Made by a program: the position numbers and the translations under genes
NCBI RefSeq assembly: GCF_014207565.1
Contig: NZ_JACHGJ010000002.1
Location: 310,001-374,000 of the forward strand
Length of the DNA stretch: 64,000 nt
Direction: 5' to 3'
Source of the DNA: Spirochaeta isovalerica
GTDB taxonomy: Bacteria > Spirochaetota > Spirochaetia > DSM-2461
The notes under the pieces: generated by a model
The model's database searches: none
Told to the model about the DNA's origin: nothing
Seen by the model: the letters and a program-made list of their open reading frames with translations, nothing else
Part shown: in pieces, positions 40,576 to 49,301 of the stretch
How positions within the stretch are numbered: the stretch's first letter is position 1
How the letters are laid out: each line of letters opens with the position of its first letter

Positions 40576-42417
40576 ATGGAAGAAGAATTCAAAGTGGAAA
40601 ACGTTCACGGAAGCGCCATAATGGCTTCGGCTCGCAAGGAAAACCGGGAGTACCGTGTCAAGAAATATGATTTTAAAAGACCTGATAAGTTCTCATTGGA
40701 GCAGATACGGACCCTTTCGATCGTTCATGAATCATTCTGCCGGTTGGTTACGGTCTCCCTTTCAGGAAAAATCAGGAAGAAAATCGACCTGTCGGTCGCG
40801 CAGGTCGATCAGCTGGCTTATTTTGAGTTTATAGACTCCATTCCCGATCCGACGGCCATAGCCGTTGTCAATATGCATCCTCTGAGAGGCAGCGCCATAA
40901 TTCAGATTGATCCGGATATCTCTTTTCCCCTCTGTGATCTGCTTTTTGGTGGATCGGGAATGGAATCTGTGGAAAACAGAGAGCTGTCTCCCATGGAGCG
41001 TTCAGTCAGCAGCAGTATAGCAGATGTCTTATTGAAGGATCTGGCCGTTTCCTGGGAGCCGTTGATTCATTTAGAACCAGAAGTGGGGCAGATAGAGACC
41101 AATCCCCAAATGGCTATGATTGTCCCTCCTACGGAGATGGTCGTTCTGGTCAGCCTTAAAGTCGTGCTGGAAGGACATGAGGGCCGTATCAATTTCTGCA
41201 TCCCCTTTCTGACAATTGAACCTCTCATTGAAAAACTGAGCGCACAATATTGGTTTTCCAGAGTGAGAAATGAGAGAGAGGATTGCGTTCCATCGGAAAA
41301 TATCATTTCCCTGAAACTCGATTGCGAAGTCCTGACTGAAGCAGAAGATTTGAGCCTGAGGCAGATCGGACAGCTCAGAAAGGGAAGCCTTGTCAGGCTT
41401 CCGCTTTTCGGAGAAGGTCATTCTTATCTGAGAGCCGGCGGGGAAACTGTCATGGACCTTACCCATAAGAAAATTCGCAGCGCCATGAAATTCCAGGTTG
41501 CTGAAAGCCGGCTGAGAGACAGCGGCGTGGTTCCGGGCTTTCTAAATGTGAACCAGAAGGCGGACAGTTTCAATGAGGACAGCATTAAAAGCCTCGCAGA
41601 AGAGATGAAAAAGCTTTCGAGAACGCTGACCGAAAAGATTGATCGCCTCTCGCTGAATCAGGAACAGCTGAGCGATCAGGTCTTCTTCAGCACCGAAGGC
41701 GATCAGCCGGCGGCTCTTCAGAAAAGGGAACCTTTCGGGTTTATCGGATTACCCGATATCCCCTTGTTGTATGAGCTTCTCTCCGGAGAGAACAAACAGG
41801 CGGTCGCTCTGATTCTCTCCCGGCTCGATTCCGGCCTTGGAGCGGAGCTGCTCGGTCATTTTCCAAAAGAGCTGCAACCGGATATTATAAAAAGAATCGG
41901 TACGATGGACAGGGTGTCACCGGAAATCATTAATAAAGTGGAAAAGGTTCTGCTCGGCAGTTTTAACAAGATTGCCGAAAGCTCCGAACCGGATGTTAAA
42001 GGGGTGGAAAAAGTTACTCAGATTCTCAGTTTATCACCCCGTTCGGTTGAATCACACATCATCGGGAGCCTGGATAAGAGTGACAGCCATTTTTCCGAAG
42101 AGATTAAGAAGCGGATGTTTGTTTTTGAAGATATTGTTCTGCTTGATTCCCGGGCCGTCGCCAGACTGGCTCAGCGGGTCGACCTGAAGGATCTCTGCCT
42201 GGCAATGAAAATGGTTGCCGAAGATTCTGTCAGGGAGCATATTTTCACCTCTATACCCCCGGCTGAAGCTGATGAACTGAAAAAATGTCTTGAGGAAAAA
42301 GGACGGGTTCTGATTACGGAAGTCGATAAAGCCCAGCAGCGGATTGTCTCGGTCATCCGGCAGATGGAGGAGGAAGGGGAGATGCTCATCGGCCGGGCCG
42401 ATGAGATGATCGATTAA
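40576..42417 (+). CDS. FliM-FliG fusion flagellar-switch-like protein
   Basis: 613 residues combining two rotor proteins. Residues 25-310 are FliM: YDFKRPDKFSLEQIRTL, the GGXG loop FGGSG (125-128) and a C-terminal SpoA domain (about 243-305). A coiled linker (333-370) leads to FliG middle and C-terminal domains (392-605), including MFVFEDIVLLDSRAV and GEMLIG. Two departures stand out. The CheY-binding FliM N-terminal peptide (EIDALL type) is absent. And, aligned with E. coli FliG from memory, Lys264 is kept (K545) but Arg281, Asp288, Asp289 and Arg297 become A563, K570, C571 and L579. The EHPQ motif reads ENKQ (405-408). FliG's N-terminal domain, which binds FliF, is missing. It may form a ring or platform that does not turn by the usual stator contact. 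Confidence 0.88.
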   Translation: MEEEFKVENVHGSAIMASARKENREYRVKKYDFKRPDKFSLEQIRTLSIVHESFCRLVTVSLSGKIRKKIDLSVAQVDQLAYFEFIDSIPDPTAIAVVNMHPLRGSAIIQIDPDISFPLCDLLFGGSGMESVENRELSPMERSVSSSIADVLLKDLAVSWEPLIHLEPEVGQIETNPQMAMIVPPTEMVVLVSLKVVLEGHEGRINFCIPFLTIEPLIEKLSAQYWFSRVRNEREDCVPSENIISLKLDCEVLTEAEDLSLRQIGQLRKGSLVRLPLFGEGHSYLRAGGETVMDLTHKKIRSAMKFQVAESRLRDSGVVPGFLNVNQKADSFNEDSIKSLAEEMKKLSRTLTEKIDRLSLNQEQLSDQVFFSTEGDQPAALQKREPFGFIGLPDIPLLYELLSGENKQAVALILSRLDSGLGAELLGHFPKELQPDIIKRIGTMDRVSPEIINKVEKVLLGSFNKIAESSEPDVKGVEKVTQILSLSPRSVESHIIGSLDKSDSHFSEEIKKRMFVFEDIVLLDSRAVARLAQRVDLKDLCLAMKMVAEDSVREHIFTSIPPAEADELKKCLEEKGRVLITEVDKAQQRIVSVIRQMEEEGEMLIGRADEMID

Positions 42418-43307
42418 TTCAACCAGTCCAGAATGCGGGAGACCGCTTCGCTGGCTTCGGGGATGTAGGGGATGTTGAGCATCCAGACATGGAACATGTC
42501 GTCCCATTCCTCATAGGTGAGATCCAGTGAGGCCGCTTCAGCTTTTGATCGGAAATCGCGACAGTCGGGGAGAAGAAGATCCAGAGTCCCGATCATCAGC
42601 AGCGTCGGGGGAAGTCCCTCAAGACTGCCGAACAGAGGGGATATATAGGGATGCCTGGGGTCTTCTTTCCCTCTGTAGAATCCTGCCGCGTCAGCGAGTC
42701 CTGGGAGGGCCAGCATGTTGTCCAGCTCACTCTGCTTAGGTGTGTCTTCATTATCCATAGCTAAGTTGAGCCAGGGGCTGAGGAGAATCTGCCTGGACGG
42801 CAATGACTGATTGTCATCGCGAAGCTTCATTGAGAGCGCCAGGGCCAGACCGCCGCCGGCCGAGTCTCCCATCAGGATAATGTCATCTGAAACGGTATTT
42901 TCCAGAAGATGCCGATACGCAGAATAAACAGCGTTCAGAGCCGCCGGGTAGGGGTGTTCCGGTGCCTTCGGATAGTTGATCATAAGAATCCTGTAGTTTC
43001 CCGATAAGGCTATATGACTGAGAACTCTCCAGTGCAGCAGCGAGGGGCCGCTCACATAAGCGCCGCCGTGACAATAGAGAATGGTTTTCCCGTAGTCTTT
43101 CTTTTTGGGGTATATCCAGTGGCCCGAGAACTCTTCGGTCTCTATCTTTTCAATATGGCATCTCTTCCGGGCCAGCGGTCCCGGTTCGGGAAAATCATCT
43201 TTCCGCAGTTTCTCCAGTTTCAGCCCGTCGCTGAAAAGCCCGTGAATCATTTTCTTCAGAGATTTATTGATCATCCTGCTTTGAAAACTGGTAGTTTGAT
43301 GTTTCAT
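42414..43307 (-). CDS. Alpha/beta hydrolase, HSL-type esterase
   Basis: 297 residues from ATG 43307 (TTG 43337 is a longer option). Oxyanion motif CHGGAYVSG (HGG-A), nucleophile elbow GDSAGGGLAL, Asp in IGTLDLLLPD and His in DDMFHVWM complete the triad of the hormone-sensitive-lipase family (acetyl esterase-like). Cytoplasmic; substrate likely a short acyl ester. Its end overlaps the convergent FliM-FliG gene by 4 bp. Confidence 0.9.
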   Translation of the reverse strand: MKHQTTSFQSRMINKSLKKMIHGLFSDGLKLEKLRKDDFPEPGPLARKRCHIEKIETEEFSGHWIYPKKKDYGKTILYCHGGAYVSGPSLLHWRVLSHIALSGNYRILMINYPKAPEHPYPAALNAVYSAYRHLLENTVSDDIILMGDSAGGGLALALSMKLRDDNQSLPSRQILLSPWLNLAMDNEDTPKQSELDNMLALPGLADAAGFYRGKEDPRHPYISPLFGSLEGLPPTLLMIGTLDLLLPDCRDFRSKAEAASLDLTYEEWDDMFHVWMLNIPYIPEASEAVSRILDWLN

Positions 43308-43342
43308 TTTATCTGATAATTTCCAATGTTTTGCCAATTATG

Positions 43343-45907
43343 TCAATTGTCTGACTGTTTAGGATCCTTTGACACCATAATCAGCCTGAGACTCCCGATA
43401 TCAGTGGGACGGCTGATAAAATAACCTTGAGCTTCTGCACATCGGTTGTTTTTCAGAATCTCGATCTGGTCGCCTGTTTCGACTCCTTCCGCTACAACGT
43501 TGAGGTTCATAATGTCCGCCAGGGAGATTATCGTCCTGACAATACCCTGATCTTCCTCTTTGTTCTGCATCTGATCGATAAATGATTTGTCGATTTTTAA
43601 AGTGGAAAGGGGAAATTTCTGCAGGTAGGAAAGGGAGGAATAGCCAGTTCCGAAATCATCTACGGCGATACTGATTTTCATGGCGGTTAACTCGTTGAGA
43701 ATCTTCATGGTACTGGCAATATCATTCATGGCTATGCTCTCAGTGATTTCAACTTCCAGCAATTCCGAGGGGAATGATGTCTCTTCCAGTATTGTCCTTA
43801 TTTTCCCGACCAGACCGGGATCGGTAAACTGTACAGCCGAAAGATTGACCGCCAGTTTCAATGGTCTTTCCAGTGAAGCATTCAGCTCTGCTATATCGCT
43901 GCAGGCTTTTCTCAGAATGAATTCTCCCACGGATATAATCAGGCCCGACTCTTCGAGGATGGAAATAAACTCATCGGGGTACACGATTTCCGATTTATTC
44001 CTGTTCCAGCGAACCAGCGCTTCCACGCCTGTTATCCTGCTTTCATGGATGTGAAATTTGGGCTGGTAATAGACGAGGATTTCCTCATTTTCAAGAGCGG
44101 ATCTCAGCATCGTTTCATTTTTATGGCGGAGTTTCAGTGCGCGGTCATCTTCCTCTCTATAAAAGGAGTAAGATCCTTTTCTGGCCTTTTTGGCCATATG
44201 CTGGGCCTGGTTTGCATTTCTGGGGATATCCTCGATCCTGCGACTGTCCGATGGGTATAGGGATATGCCCTGGGAGCAGGACGTGTACACTTTTCTCCCG
44301 GCTATAAAGAATGGTTTTTCCATTTCCAGTCTGATCTTTTCTATGATTCGTATGATGTCTTCCTGGGTGTTGATATCCGTTAGCAGCAGGGTAAACTCAT
44401 CTCCTTCATAGCGTGAGACTGTATCAGAACGGCGGCACAGGGTTTTCAGTCTGTCCCCCACCATTTTTAACAGCTCATCACCGACCTGGTGACCATAAGA
44501 GCGGTTGATCTTTTTAAAATTGTCCAGACCGAGGCTGACGACGCAGACTATATTCCCCTCTCTGTCGGCATTCATTCCCGCAATGAGAAGTCTGTCGTAA
44601 AAGAGATTTTTGTTGGGCAGATCGGTTTGTCTGTCGTAATTGGACATATAATGCAATCTGTTCTCCAGGTCCCGGTTCTGAGTCAGGTCCTGGCAGACGA
44701 ATGAGTAATTGAGAGGTTCTCCGTTTTTGTCGCGGATGAGCACAACGGATTTATGCTGGGGGAATATGACGCCGTTTTTCCTTCTATCCCAGGTTTCTCC
44801 TACCCATTTACCGGTTTTGTCGATGGTCTTCCGCATCTCTTCAAAAATTTCTATCCGCCCATCGGGAGAACTCAATTCAACAATGGATTTTCCTAAGACC
44901 TCTTTTCCGCTGTAACCGGATATCTTCTCGAAAGCTCTGTTCACCTTTGTTATAATCAGGTCTTTATCGGTGATGACGATTCCCTCAAGGCTGTTTTCCA
45001 GAATGGTGGAAGCCTGTTCCAGTTCGCTCGTTCTTTTCAGTATTGTTTTTTTGAGAATCCTTCTGTTGATGAGGAGAAAGGCTGTGGCTATTAAAACAGT
45101 AAGAATAACAGCAATTATTGAAGGTATGTACTTCTCCATGGGGTTTTCATGAGGACCGATCCATTTGCTGTACAGACTGTAATAGTAGGAATTCTGATCG
45201 TCTTTCAAATCGGATAGGCGCAGGGAAATCCTGTCGAGAAGAAGTTTATGGGGTCCTGTTATCGATGTTACGGGATATGCCGGTTCCGGGGAGAAGACCG
45301 TCGGTGTGATTTTAATGTCCTCCGCTCCGAGGAGGTAGGAATTGTAGATGACGCCGCCGTATATCTCATTGCTTTTGACATCATTTATCAGAGAGCTGAA
45401 ACTGGTGTACTCGACAACAGTGAAAGGGATTTCCAGTGCGTCCATAAATGACTTGAAATTCTTTCCGATTTCATCGCCGACAACCATTCCGATTTTTTTA
45501 TTTGTCAGAGATTGAATGCTTTCGTACTGTTCCTGACGATTAATAAACAGCTGTCCCCAGCCTCCGGAGATACTCTCCTTGCCGAAATAAAAGATTTTCT
45601 GACGGGATTCTGTTTTAAATAAGGCCCCGTATATATCGATTTCACCACTTTCCAGTTTGCTGAAAAGATCGCCGTAATCTGTCGGGACAAATTGATATTC
45701 GACATGAAATTCATTGAGAATTCGTGAGAAAAGTTCTACGAGAAAACCATCGGGTTCACCCGAATCGTTGATAAAGGATATGGGAGGTGTATCGGTGATA
45801 AATGCGAAATTTACTGATTGATCCCCTTCTCCGAAGAGGTTTTGGGCAAAAAAAGCCAGAGAAAATACGAATAATGAAATATTGAGTATTTTCGTTCTCT
45901 TGTTCAT
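43343..45907 (-). CDS. Periplasmic-sensing GGDEF/EAL protein (SBP_3-TM-PAS-GGDEF-EAL)
   Basis: 854 residues from ATG 45907, with AAGGA just upstream. Signal peptide, family 3 solute-binding domain (about 30-250; AFITDTPPISFINDSGEPDG), a membrane helix (about 262-285), a PAS domain (about 300-415), GGDEF (about 425-590) and EAL. The GGDEF signature reads YEGDEF, so the first Gly is replaced. The EAL part is intact: VEALVRW, NLSAVQF, EVEITES, DDFGTGYSSL, KIDKSFI and AEGVET. It is most likely a c-di-GMP phosphodiesterase controlled by a periplasmic ligand. Similar binding domains stand alone at 33990 and 62887. Confidence 0.92.
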   Translation of the reverse strand: MNKRTKILNISLFVFSLAFFAQNLFGEGDQSVNFAFITDTPPISFINDSGEPDGFLVELFSRILNEFHVEYQFVPTDYGDLFSKLESGEIDIYGALFKTESRQKIFYFGKESISGGWGQLFINRQEQYESIQSLTNKKIGMVVGDEIGKNFKSFMDALEIPFTVVEYTSFSSLINDVKSNEIYGGVIYNSYLLGAEDIKITPTVFSPEPAYPVTSITGPHKLLLDRISLRLSDLKDDQNSYYYSLYSKWIGPHENPMEKYIPSIIAVILTVLIATAFLLINRRILKKTILKRTSELEQASTILENSLEGIVITDKDLIITKVNRAFEKISGYSGKEVLGKSIVELSSPDGRIEIFEEMRKTIDKTGKWVGETWDRRKNGVIFPQHKSVVLIRDKNGEPLNYSFVCQDLTQNRDLENRLHYMSNYDRQTDLPNKNLFYDRLLIAGMNADREGNIVCVVSLGLDNFKKINRSYGHQVGDELLKMVGDRLKTLCRRSDTVSRYEGDEFTLLLTDINTQEDIIRIIEKIRLEMEKPFFIAGRKVYTSCSQGISLYPSDSRRIEDIPRNANQAQHMAKKARKGSYSFYREEDDRALKLRHKNETMLRSALENEEILVYYQPKFHIHESRITGVEALVRWNRNKSEIVYPDEFISILEESGLIISVGEFILRKACSDIAELNASLERPLKLAVNLSAVQFTDPGLVGKIRTILEETSFPSELLEVEITESIAMNDIASTMKILNELTAMKISIAVDDFGTGYSSLSYLQKFPLSTLKIDKSFIDQMQNKEEDQGIVRTIISLADIMNLNVVAEGVETGDQIEILKNNRCAEAQGYFISRPTDIGSLRLIMVSKDPKQSDN

Positions 45908-45969
45908 TAAATCCTTCACTATTAATAATAAAGGATATTTGAGTCAAATTTACAAATGAATTCAAGACA

Positions 45970-47292
45970 TCAGATTGTTAAATCCATCATTAATATTCTT
46001 GAATTTCTTTTATTGTTGTAGTTTTTCTGTTTTTCCGGCGGCAGCTCTTCCCTGGATACGGTTCTGAAACCCAGAGAGAGGAACCAGTCAGCCGCTTCGG
46101 TTGTCAGCACGAAGATATGCCTGATCCCCTGCTCTCTGGCCCTTTCCAGAAAAAAAGAAACCAGCCTTCTCCCTATACCTAGGTGGCTGTAGGTAGAGTC
46201 GACAGTGATGGCGGCAATTTCTCCATATTCTTTTCCATAGGGGATGAGAGCGGCACATCCGTGTATGATGTTGTCCATGGAGTACACGGCATAATGCTTT
46301 TTCCAGGTCAGAAGATCTTCCTTTGTCCTTTTCACCAGTAGCCCTTTTTCAATCAGCGGCTGCATCAGGCTGAGAATAGCCGGAACGTCGTCGCTCTTCA
46401 TGGGCCTAATGGATTCGTAAATGTTGGTGTGGATCATCGTTCCGCTTCCGAGGGATGAGAAAATCTCTTTCAGAACGACTCCTTCGATTCTTCCGTCCAG
46501 GATATGAACTCTGTCGACCCCTTTTTCACAGGCTTCTACGGAGCAGCTGATAATATTTCTATTGGGAACACCTTCGTTAAGATCGAGAAAATCCTTAGCA
46601 GCCCGCACATCCATTTTCGAGATGCGCCCTTCCCGGGACACATTGGTCGATCCCGCTGTTTTATAGGGAGGGGTCATGAGTATATCGTTTCCGGTAATAT
46701 AAAAGAGCTTTCTCGCTTCCATTTCCGACGCCAGGGTGACGGCCAGATTGTCGGAGTTGACGTTGTAAGGTATACCTGTCGAATTCCAGCCGATAGAGGG
46801 GATAATGGGGATCAGGGCTTCATCGAGAAGCTTCTTGATTGTCACTGTATCGACTTTTTCCACTTTTCCCGTGTTGAGATAATCCAGACCGTCCTGAACG
46901 CCGAGCGCCCGGGCTTTCACCCAGTTCCCGATGACTGCGTTTTCTCCATAGGCTGAAAGAGCGGTCATGACTTTGTTCGCCGTATCGAAGGCTGCCATTT
47001 TTATAAAAGGAACGGCTTCGGGAGGTGTTATTCGTATTCCCTTATGGAACTCGCATTCTATTCCGTATCTGTGAAGGATTTCATTTATCCTCTCTTTGGC
47101 TCCGGCGATGAGAATAATACGGATTCCGTTTCCTTTGAGAAGAGAAATATCCCTGGCCAGAACGGGAAAAGCCGGTTCGTCGATGATGGCGCTGTCCAGT
47201 TTTATAACGAATGTCGATTTTTTAAACCGGTGCGTGTAGGCGAAAACTTCTCTGATTAAGGAGACCTGATCTTTAAAAGCGGGATTATCCAT
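45970..47292 (-). CDS. argA: Amino-acid N-acetyltransferase (N-acetylglutamate synthase)
   Basis: 440 residues: an amino-acid-kinase-like domain (1 to about 285; KSTFVIKLDSAIID, ILIAGAKERINEIL, NVNSDNLAVTLASEMEARK) plus a C-terminal GNAT acetyltransferase (about 300-440; AAITVDSTYSHLGIGRRLVSFFLE acetyl-CoA motif). It makes N-acetylglutamate, the first step of arginine synthesis, and the kinase-like part normally senses arginine. No other arg gene is present in the window. Confidence 0.93.
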   Translation of the reverse strand: MDNPAFKDQVSLIREVFAYTHRFKKSTFVIKLDSAIIDEPAFPVLARDISLLKGNGIRIILIAGAKERINEILHRYGIECEFHKGIRITPPEAVPFIKMAAFDTANKVMTALSAYGENAVIGNWVKARALGVQDGLDYLNTGKVEKVDTVTIKKLLDEALIPIIPSIGWNSTGIPYNVNSDNLAVTLASEMEARKLFYITGNDILMTPPYKTAGSTNVSREGRISKMDVRAAKDFLDLNEGVPNRNIISCSVEACEKGVDRVHILDGRIEGVVLKEIFSSLGSGTMIHTNIYESIRPMKSDDVPAILSLMQPLIEKGLLVKRTKEDLLTWKKHYAVYSMDNIIHGCAALIPYGKEYGEIAAITVDSTYSHLGIGRRLVSFFLERAREQGIRHIFVLTTEAADWFLSLGFRTVSREELPPEKQKNYNNKRNSRILMMDLTI

Positions 47293-47361
47293 AGATTGAT
47301 TTTAGAAGAAAGTGTGAAAAAAATCATCTACAAAAAAGTTAAAATCCTATAGACTGGATTT

Positions 47362-47829
47362 ATGGATGAAGCAGCAGAGTTTAAAAAAGAGCGGGAAGAG
47401 ATGTTCGGCGGTAAAATCCGGTTTATGTCTTATGCCCGTTATATCGGCGAAGCCGGAGGGGCGAGACCATTGAATATCGGAGGTCTCCTCTTTGTCATAA
47501 ATGATACAATCCACTTCGAGGATTTTGAGAGCCAGAACGCTCTGATGTCCCTGATGGGCCAGAATAAAAAGTACAGCAAGACGGAATTTTCTCTTGAGCT
47601 TGATGATATTTCAGTCCTTAAGGAAATCCGGGAAAAGCATGCAAGCGAGTGCGTGTCCGGAATGCTGCCGGAGGATGAAATTCTGAATGCTCCCGGCGGA
47701 TTGACCGGTCTGTTTTTCAAATCGGTTATACAGCTCCTGTTAAAAGGCAAACCGTCGATCTTCTTTGATTTTCTCGACAAAGAGGGATTCAAGAATCTGG
47801 TAAATGAGTATATGCTGCGCCCAGAATAG
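47362..47829 (+). CDS. Unknown 155-residue protein
   Basis: Cytoplasmic by sequence: no signal peptide; alternating acidic and basic residues; a mixed-strand N-terminal half (GARPLNIGGLLFVINDTIHFEDF) suggests a PH-like or GRAM-like fold, but this is only an impression. It is the first gene of an operon with the NusG-II, Gx and EcfT-like genes (9 bp to the next). No family recognised. Confidence 0.65.
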   Translation: MDEAAEFKKEREEMFGGKIRFMSYARYIGEAGGARPLNIGGLLFVINDTIHFEDFESQNALMSLMGQNKKYSKTEFSLELDDISVLKEIREKHASECVSGMLPEDEILNAPGGLTGLFFKSVIQLLLKGKPSIFFDFLDKEGFKNLVNEYMLRPE

Positions 47830-47838
47830 GCGTTTTAA

Positions 47839-48216
47839 ATGAAGTTTATAAAATTGTTCAGACCTGCCGACTATCTCATTTTTATACTTAATATAGCGGC
47901 CATAGTTGTTTTTTCCCTAAGTGTATACGGAAAGGCCGGAGAGCCTTCCAATGTTCTTATCGAAGCTGGTGAAGATCAGTGGATCTATTCACTCGATGAA
48001 GACAGAATCGTACACATTCACGGAAATCAGGGAGATACGGTCATCGAAATCAAAGACGGGAAAGCCCATATCGCCGATTCTCCCTGTCCCGACAAACTGT
48101 GCGTGCAAATGGGTTGGCTTGAGAATCCTAATGACTGGGCAGCCTGCCTTCCCAACGGCGTATTTGTAACCTTACAGGGAGAAAGCGATAGTGAAATCGA
48201 TGCAATCAGTCAGTAA
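47839..48216 (+). CDS. NusG domain II-containing protein
   Basis: 125 residues: an N-terminal membrane helix (about 11-31), then a NusG-II type beta-barrel with the family pattern GDTVIEIKDGKAHIADSPCP and KLCVQMGW...WAACLPNGVFVTL. Two Cys pairs (SPCPDKLC and AACLP) could form disulfides or bind metal outside the membrane. This family commonly precedes Gx transporter and FMN-related genes in anaerobes; its role is unknown. It overlaps the next gene by 26 bp. Confidence 0.85.
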   Translation: MKFIKLFRPADYLIFILNIAAIVVFSLSVYGKAGEPSNVLIEAGEDQWIYSLDEDRIVHIHGNQGDTVIEIKDGKAHIADSPCPDKLCVQMGWLENPNDWAACLPNGVFVTLQGESDSEIDAISQ

Positions 48217-48727
48217 AGAATCTCATATGGTCGCCATGCTGGCGGCTTTCTGTATGTTTTTTTCCATGATCGAGTACCTGATTCCCAAGCCTCTTCCCTT
48301 TATGCGACTCGGGCTGGCCAATCTACCGATCCTGATAGCTCTTTTTCTTCTTCCGGACAGAAAAATCCTCCTTCTGATTTTTCTGAAAGTTCTGGGTCAG
48401 GGATTGGTGAACGGAACCCTTTTCTCCTATATTTTTCTCTTTTCCGCAGCGGGATCTTTCAGCAGCGGTCTCGTTATGCTTCTGGTATACAAAGCCGGCG
48501 GTAAAAGAATTTCTCTTATAGGAATCTGTCTGGCGGGAGCACTTGTCAGCAATATGGTTCAGCTGGTTCTGGCCCGCTTTTTTATTTTCGGTCGGTCGGC
48601 TTTTATTATCGGCCCTCCTTTCCTGATAATCGGAACCGTCAGTGCCCTTATTCTGGGTATTTTCGCCGAACGGTTTAAAGACCGGTCAAGATGGTTTGCC
48701 GACCAGATGGGAGCTCTGGATGAATAA
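48191..48727 (+). CDS. Gx transporter family (ECF S-component-like) membrane protein
   Basis: 178 residues starting at GTG 48191, with GGGAG about 9 bp upstream; ATG 48200 is possible. Five or six hydrophobic segments; IEYLIPKPLPFMRLGLANLPIL is the family signature (also annotated heptaprenyl diphosphate synthase component I). By fold it belongs with ECF substrate-binding subunits. It overlaps the next gene by 8 bp, and that gene looks EcfT-like, so together they could import a cofactor or precursor. Substrate not readable. Confidence 0.8.
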   Translation: MKSMQSVSKESHMVAMLAAFCMFFSMIEYLIPKPLPFMRLGLANLPILIALFLLPDRKILLLIFLKVLGQGLVNGTLFSYIFLFSAAGSFSSGLVMLLVYKAGGKRISLIGICLAGALVSNMVQLVLARFFIFGRSAFIIGPPFLIIGTVSALILGIFAERFKDRSRWFADQMGALDE

Positions 48728-49301
48728 GCCGAAATTCTTTTTATGGGCGGGTATGGCGGCGGCGCCGGCGTTTCTCTTTCAAAGCGATCCGCTTTTCCGG
48801 TGGATACAGGTCTTTCTTTTTATCTCGGCGTCTATCATTTCCGGAAAGAAGTTCAGGCTGCTTCCCAATCTTCTCATGTCCGCCGGAATCATCTTCGCCA
48901 ATCTGATCACGCCCAACGGGAAAGTCCTGCTGTCCATCTCCGGTTTGTCCGTCACTCAGGGGGCTCTTATAAACGGAATCTCCCGGGCCGGACTTCTGAT
49001 CGGCATGATTTATCTATCAAGGTTTTCGGTGAGGAAAAATCTCCAGATCCCCGGCCGCACAGGCAGTCTTCTCTCCCTTGTCTTTTTCTATTTTGACAGA
49101 ATCATTGAAGGGGAGAGAGTGACCCGGGGAAATTTCATAGAAAAGATCGATGAAAAGCTGATGGCCGTTCAGAACATCTCTGTGGAGAACCTTTCCCTCG
49201 AAACAGACAGTGCAAAGGTCTCTCCGGGGACGAAACTGATTGTTCCGACCCTGGTTTTCATCCTGAGCTGGACGCTTTTTGTCATACCCTTTGTTGTCTA
49301 G
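48720..49301 (+). CDS. EcfT/CbiQ-like membrane protein
   Basis: 193 residues from ATG 48720. Four or five hydrophobic segments, then a charged cytoplasmic stretch (FYFDRIIEGERVTRGNFIEKID) and a final helix. The middle (GLSVTQGALINGISRAGLLIGMIYL) resembles the transmembrane T-component of energy-coupling-factor transporters, but the match is weak and the protein is short. Its stop overlaps by 4 bp the convergent DUF4340 gene. If correct, it should recruit an ATPase encoded elsewhere. Confidence 0.5.
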   Translation: MNKPKFFLWAGMAAAPAFLFQSDPLFRWIQVFLFISASIISGKKFRLLPNLLMSAGIIFANLITPNGKVLLSISGLSVTQGALINGISRAGLLIGMIYLSRFSVRKNLQIPGRTGSLLSLVFFYFDRIIEGERVTRGNFIEKIDEKLMAVQNISVENLSLETDSAKVSPGTKLIVPTLVFILSWTLFVIPFVV

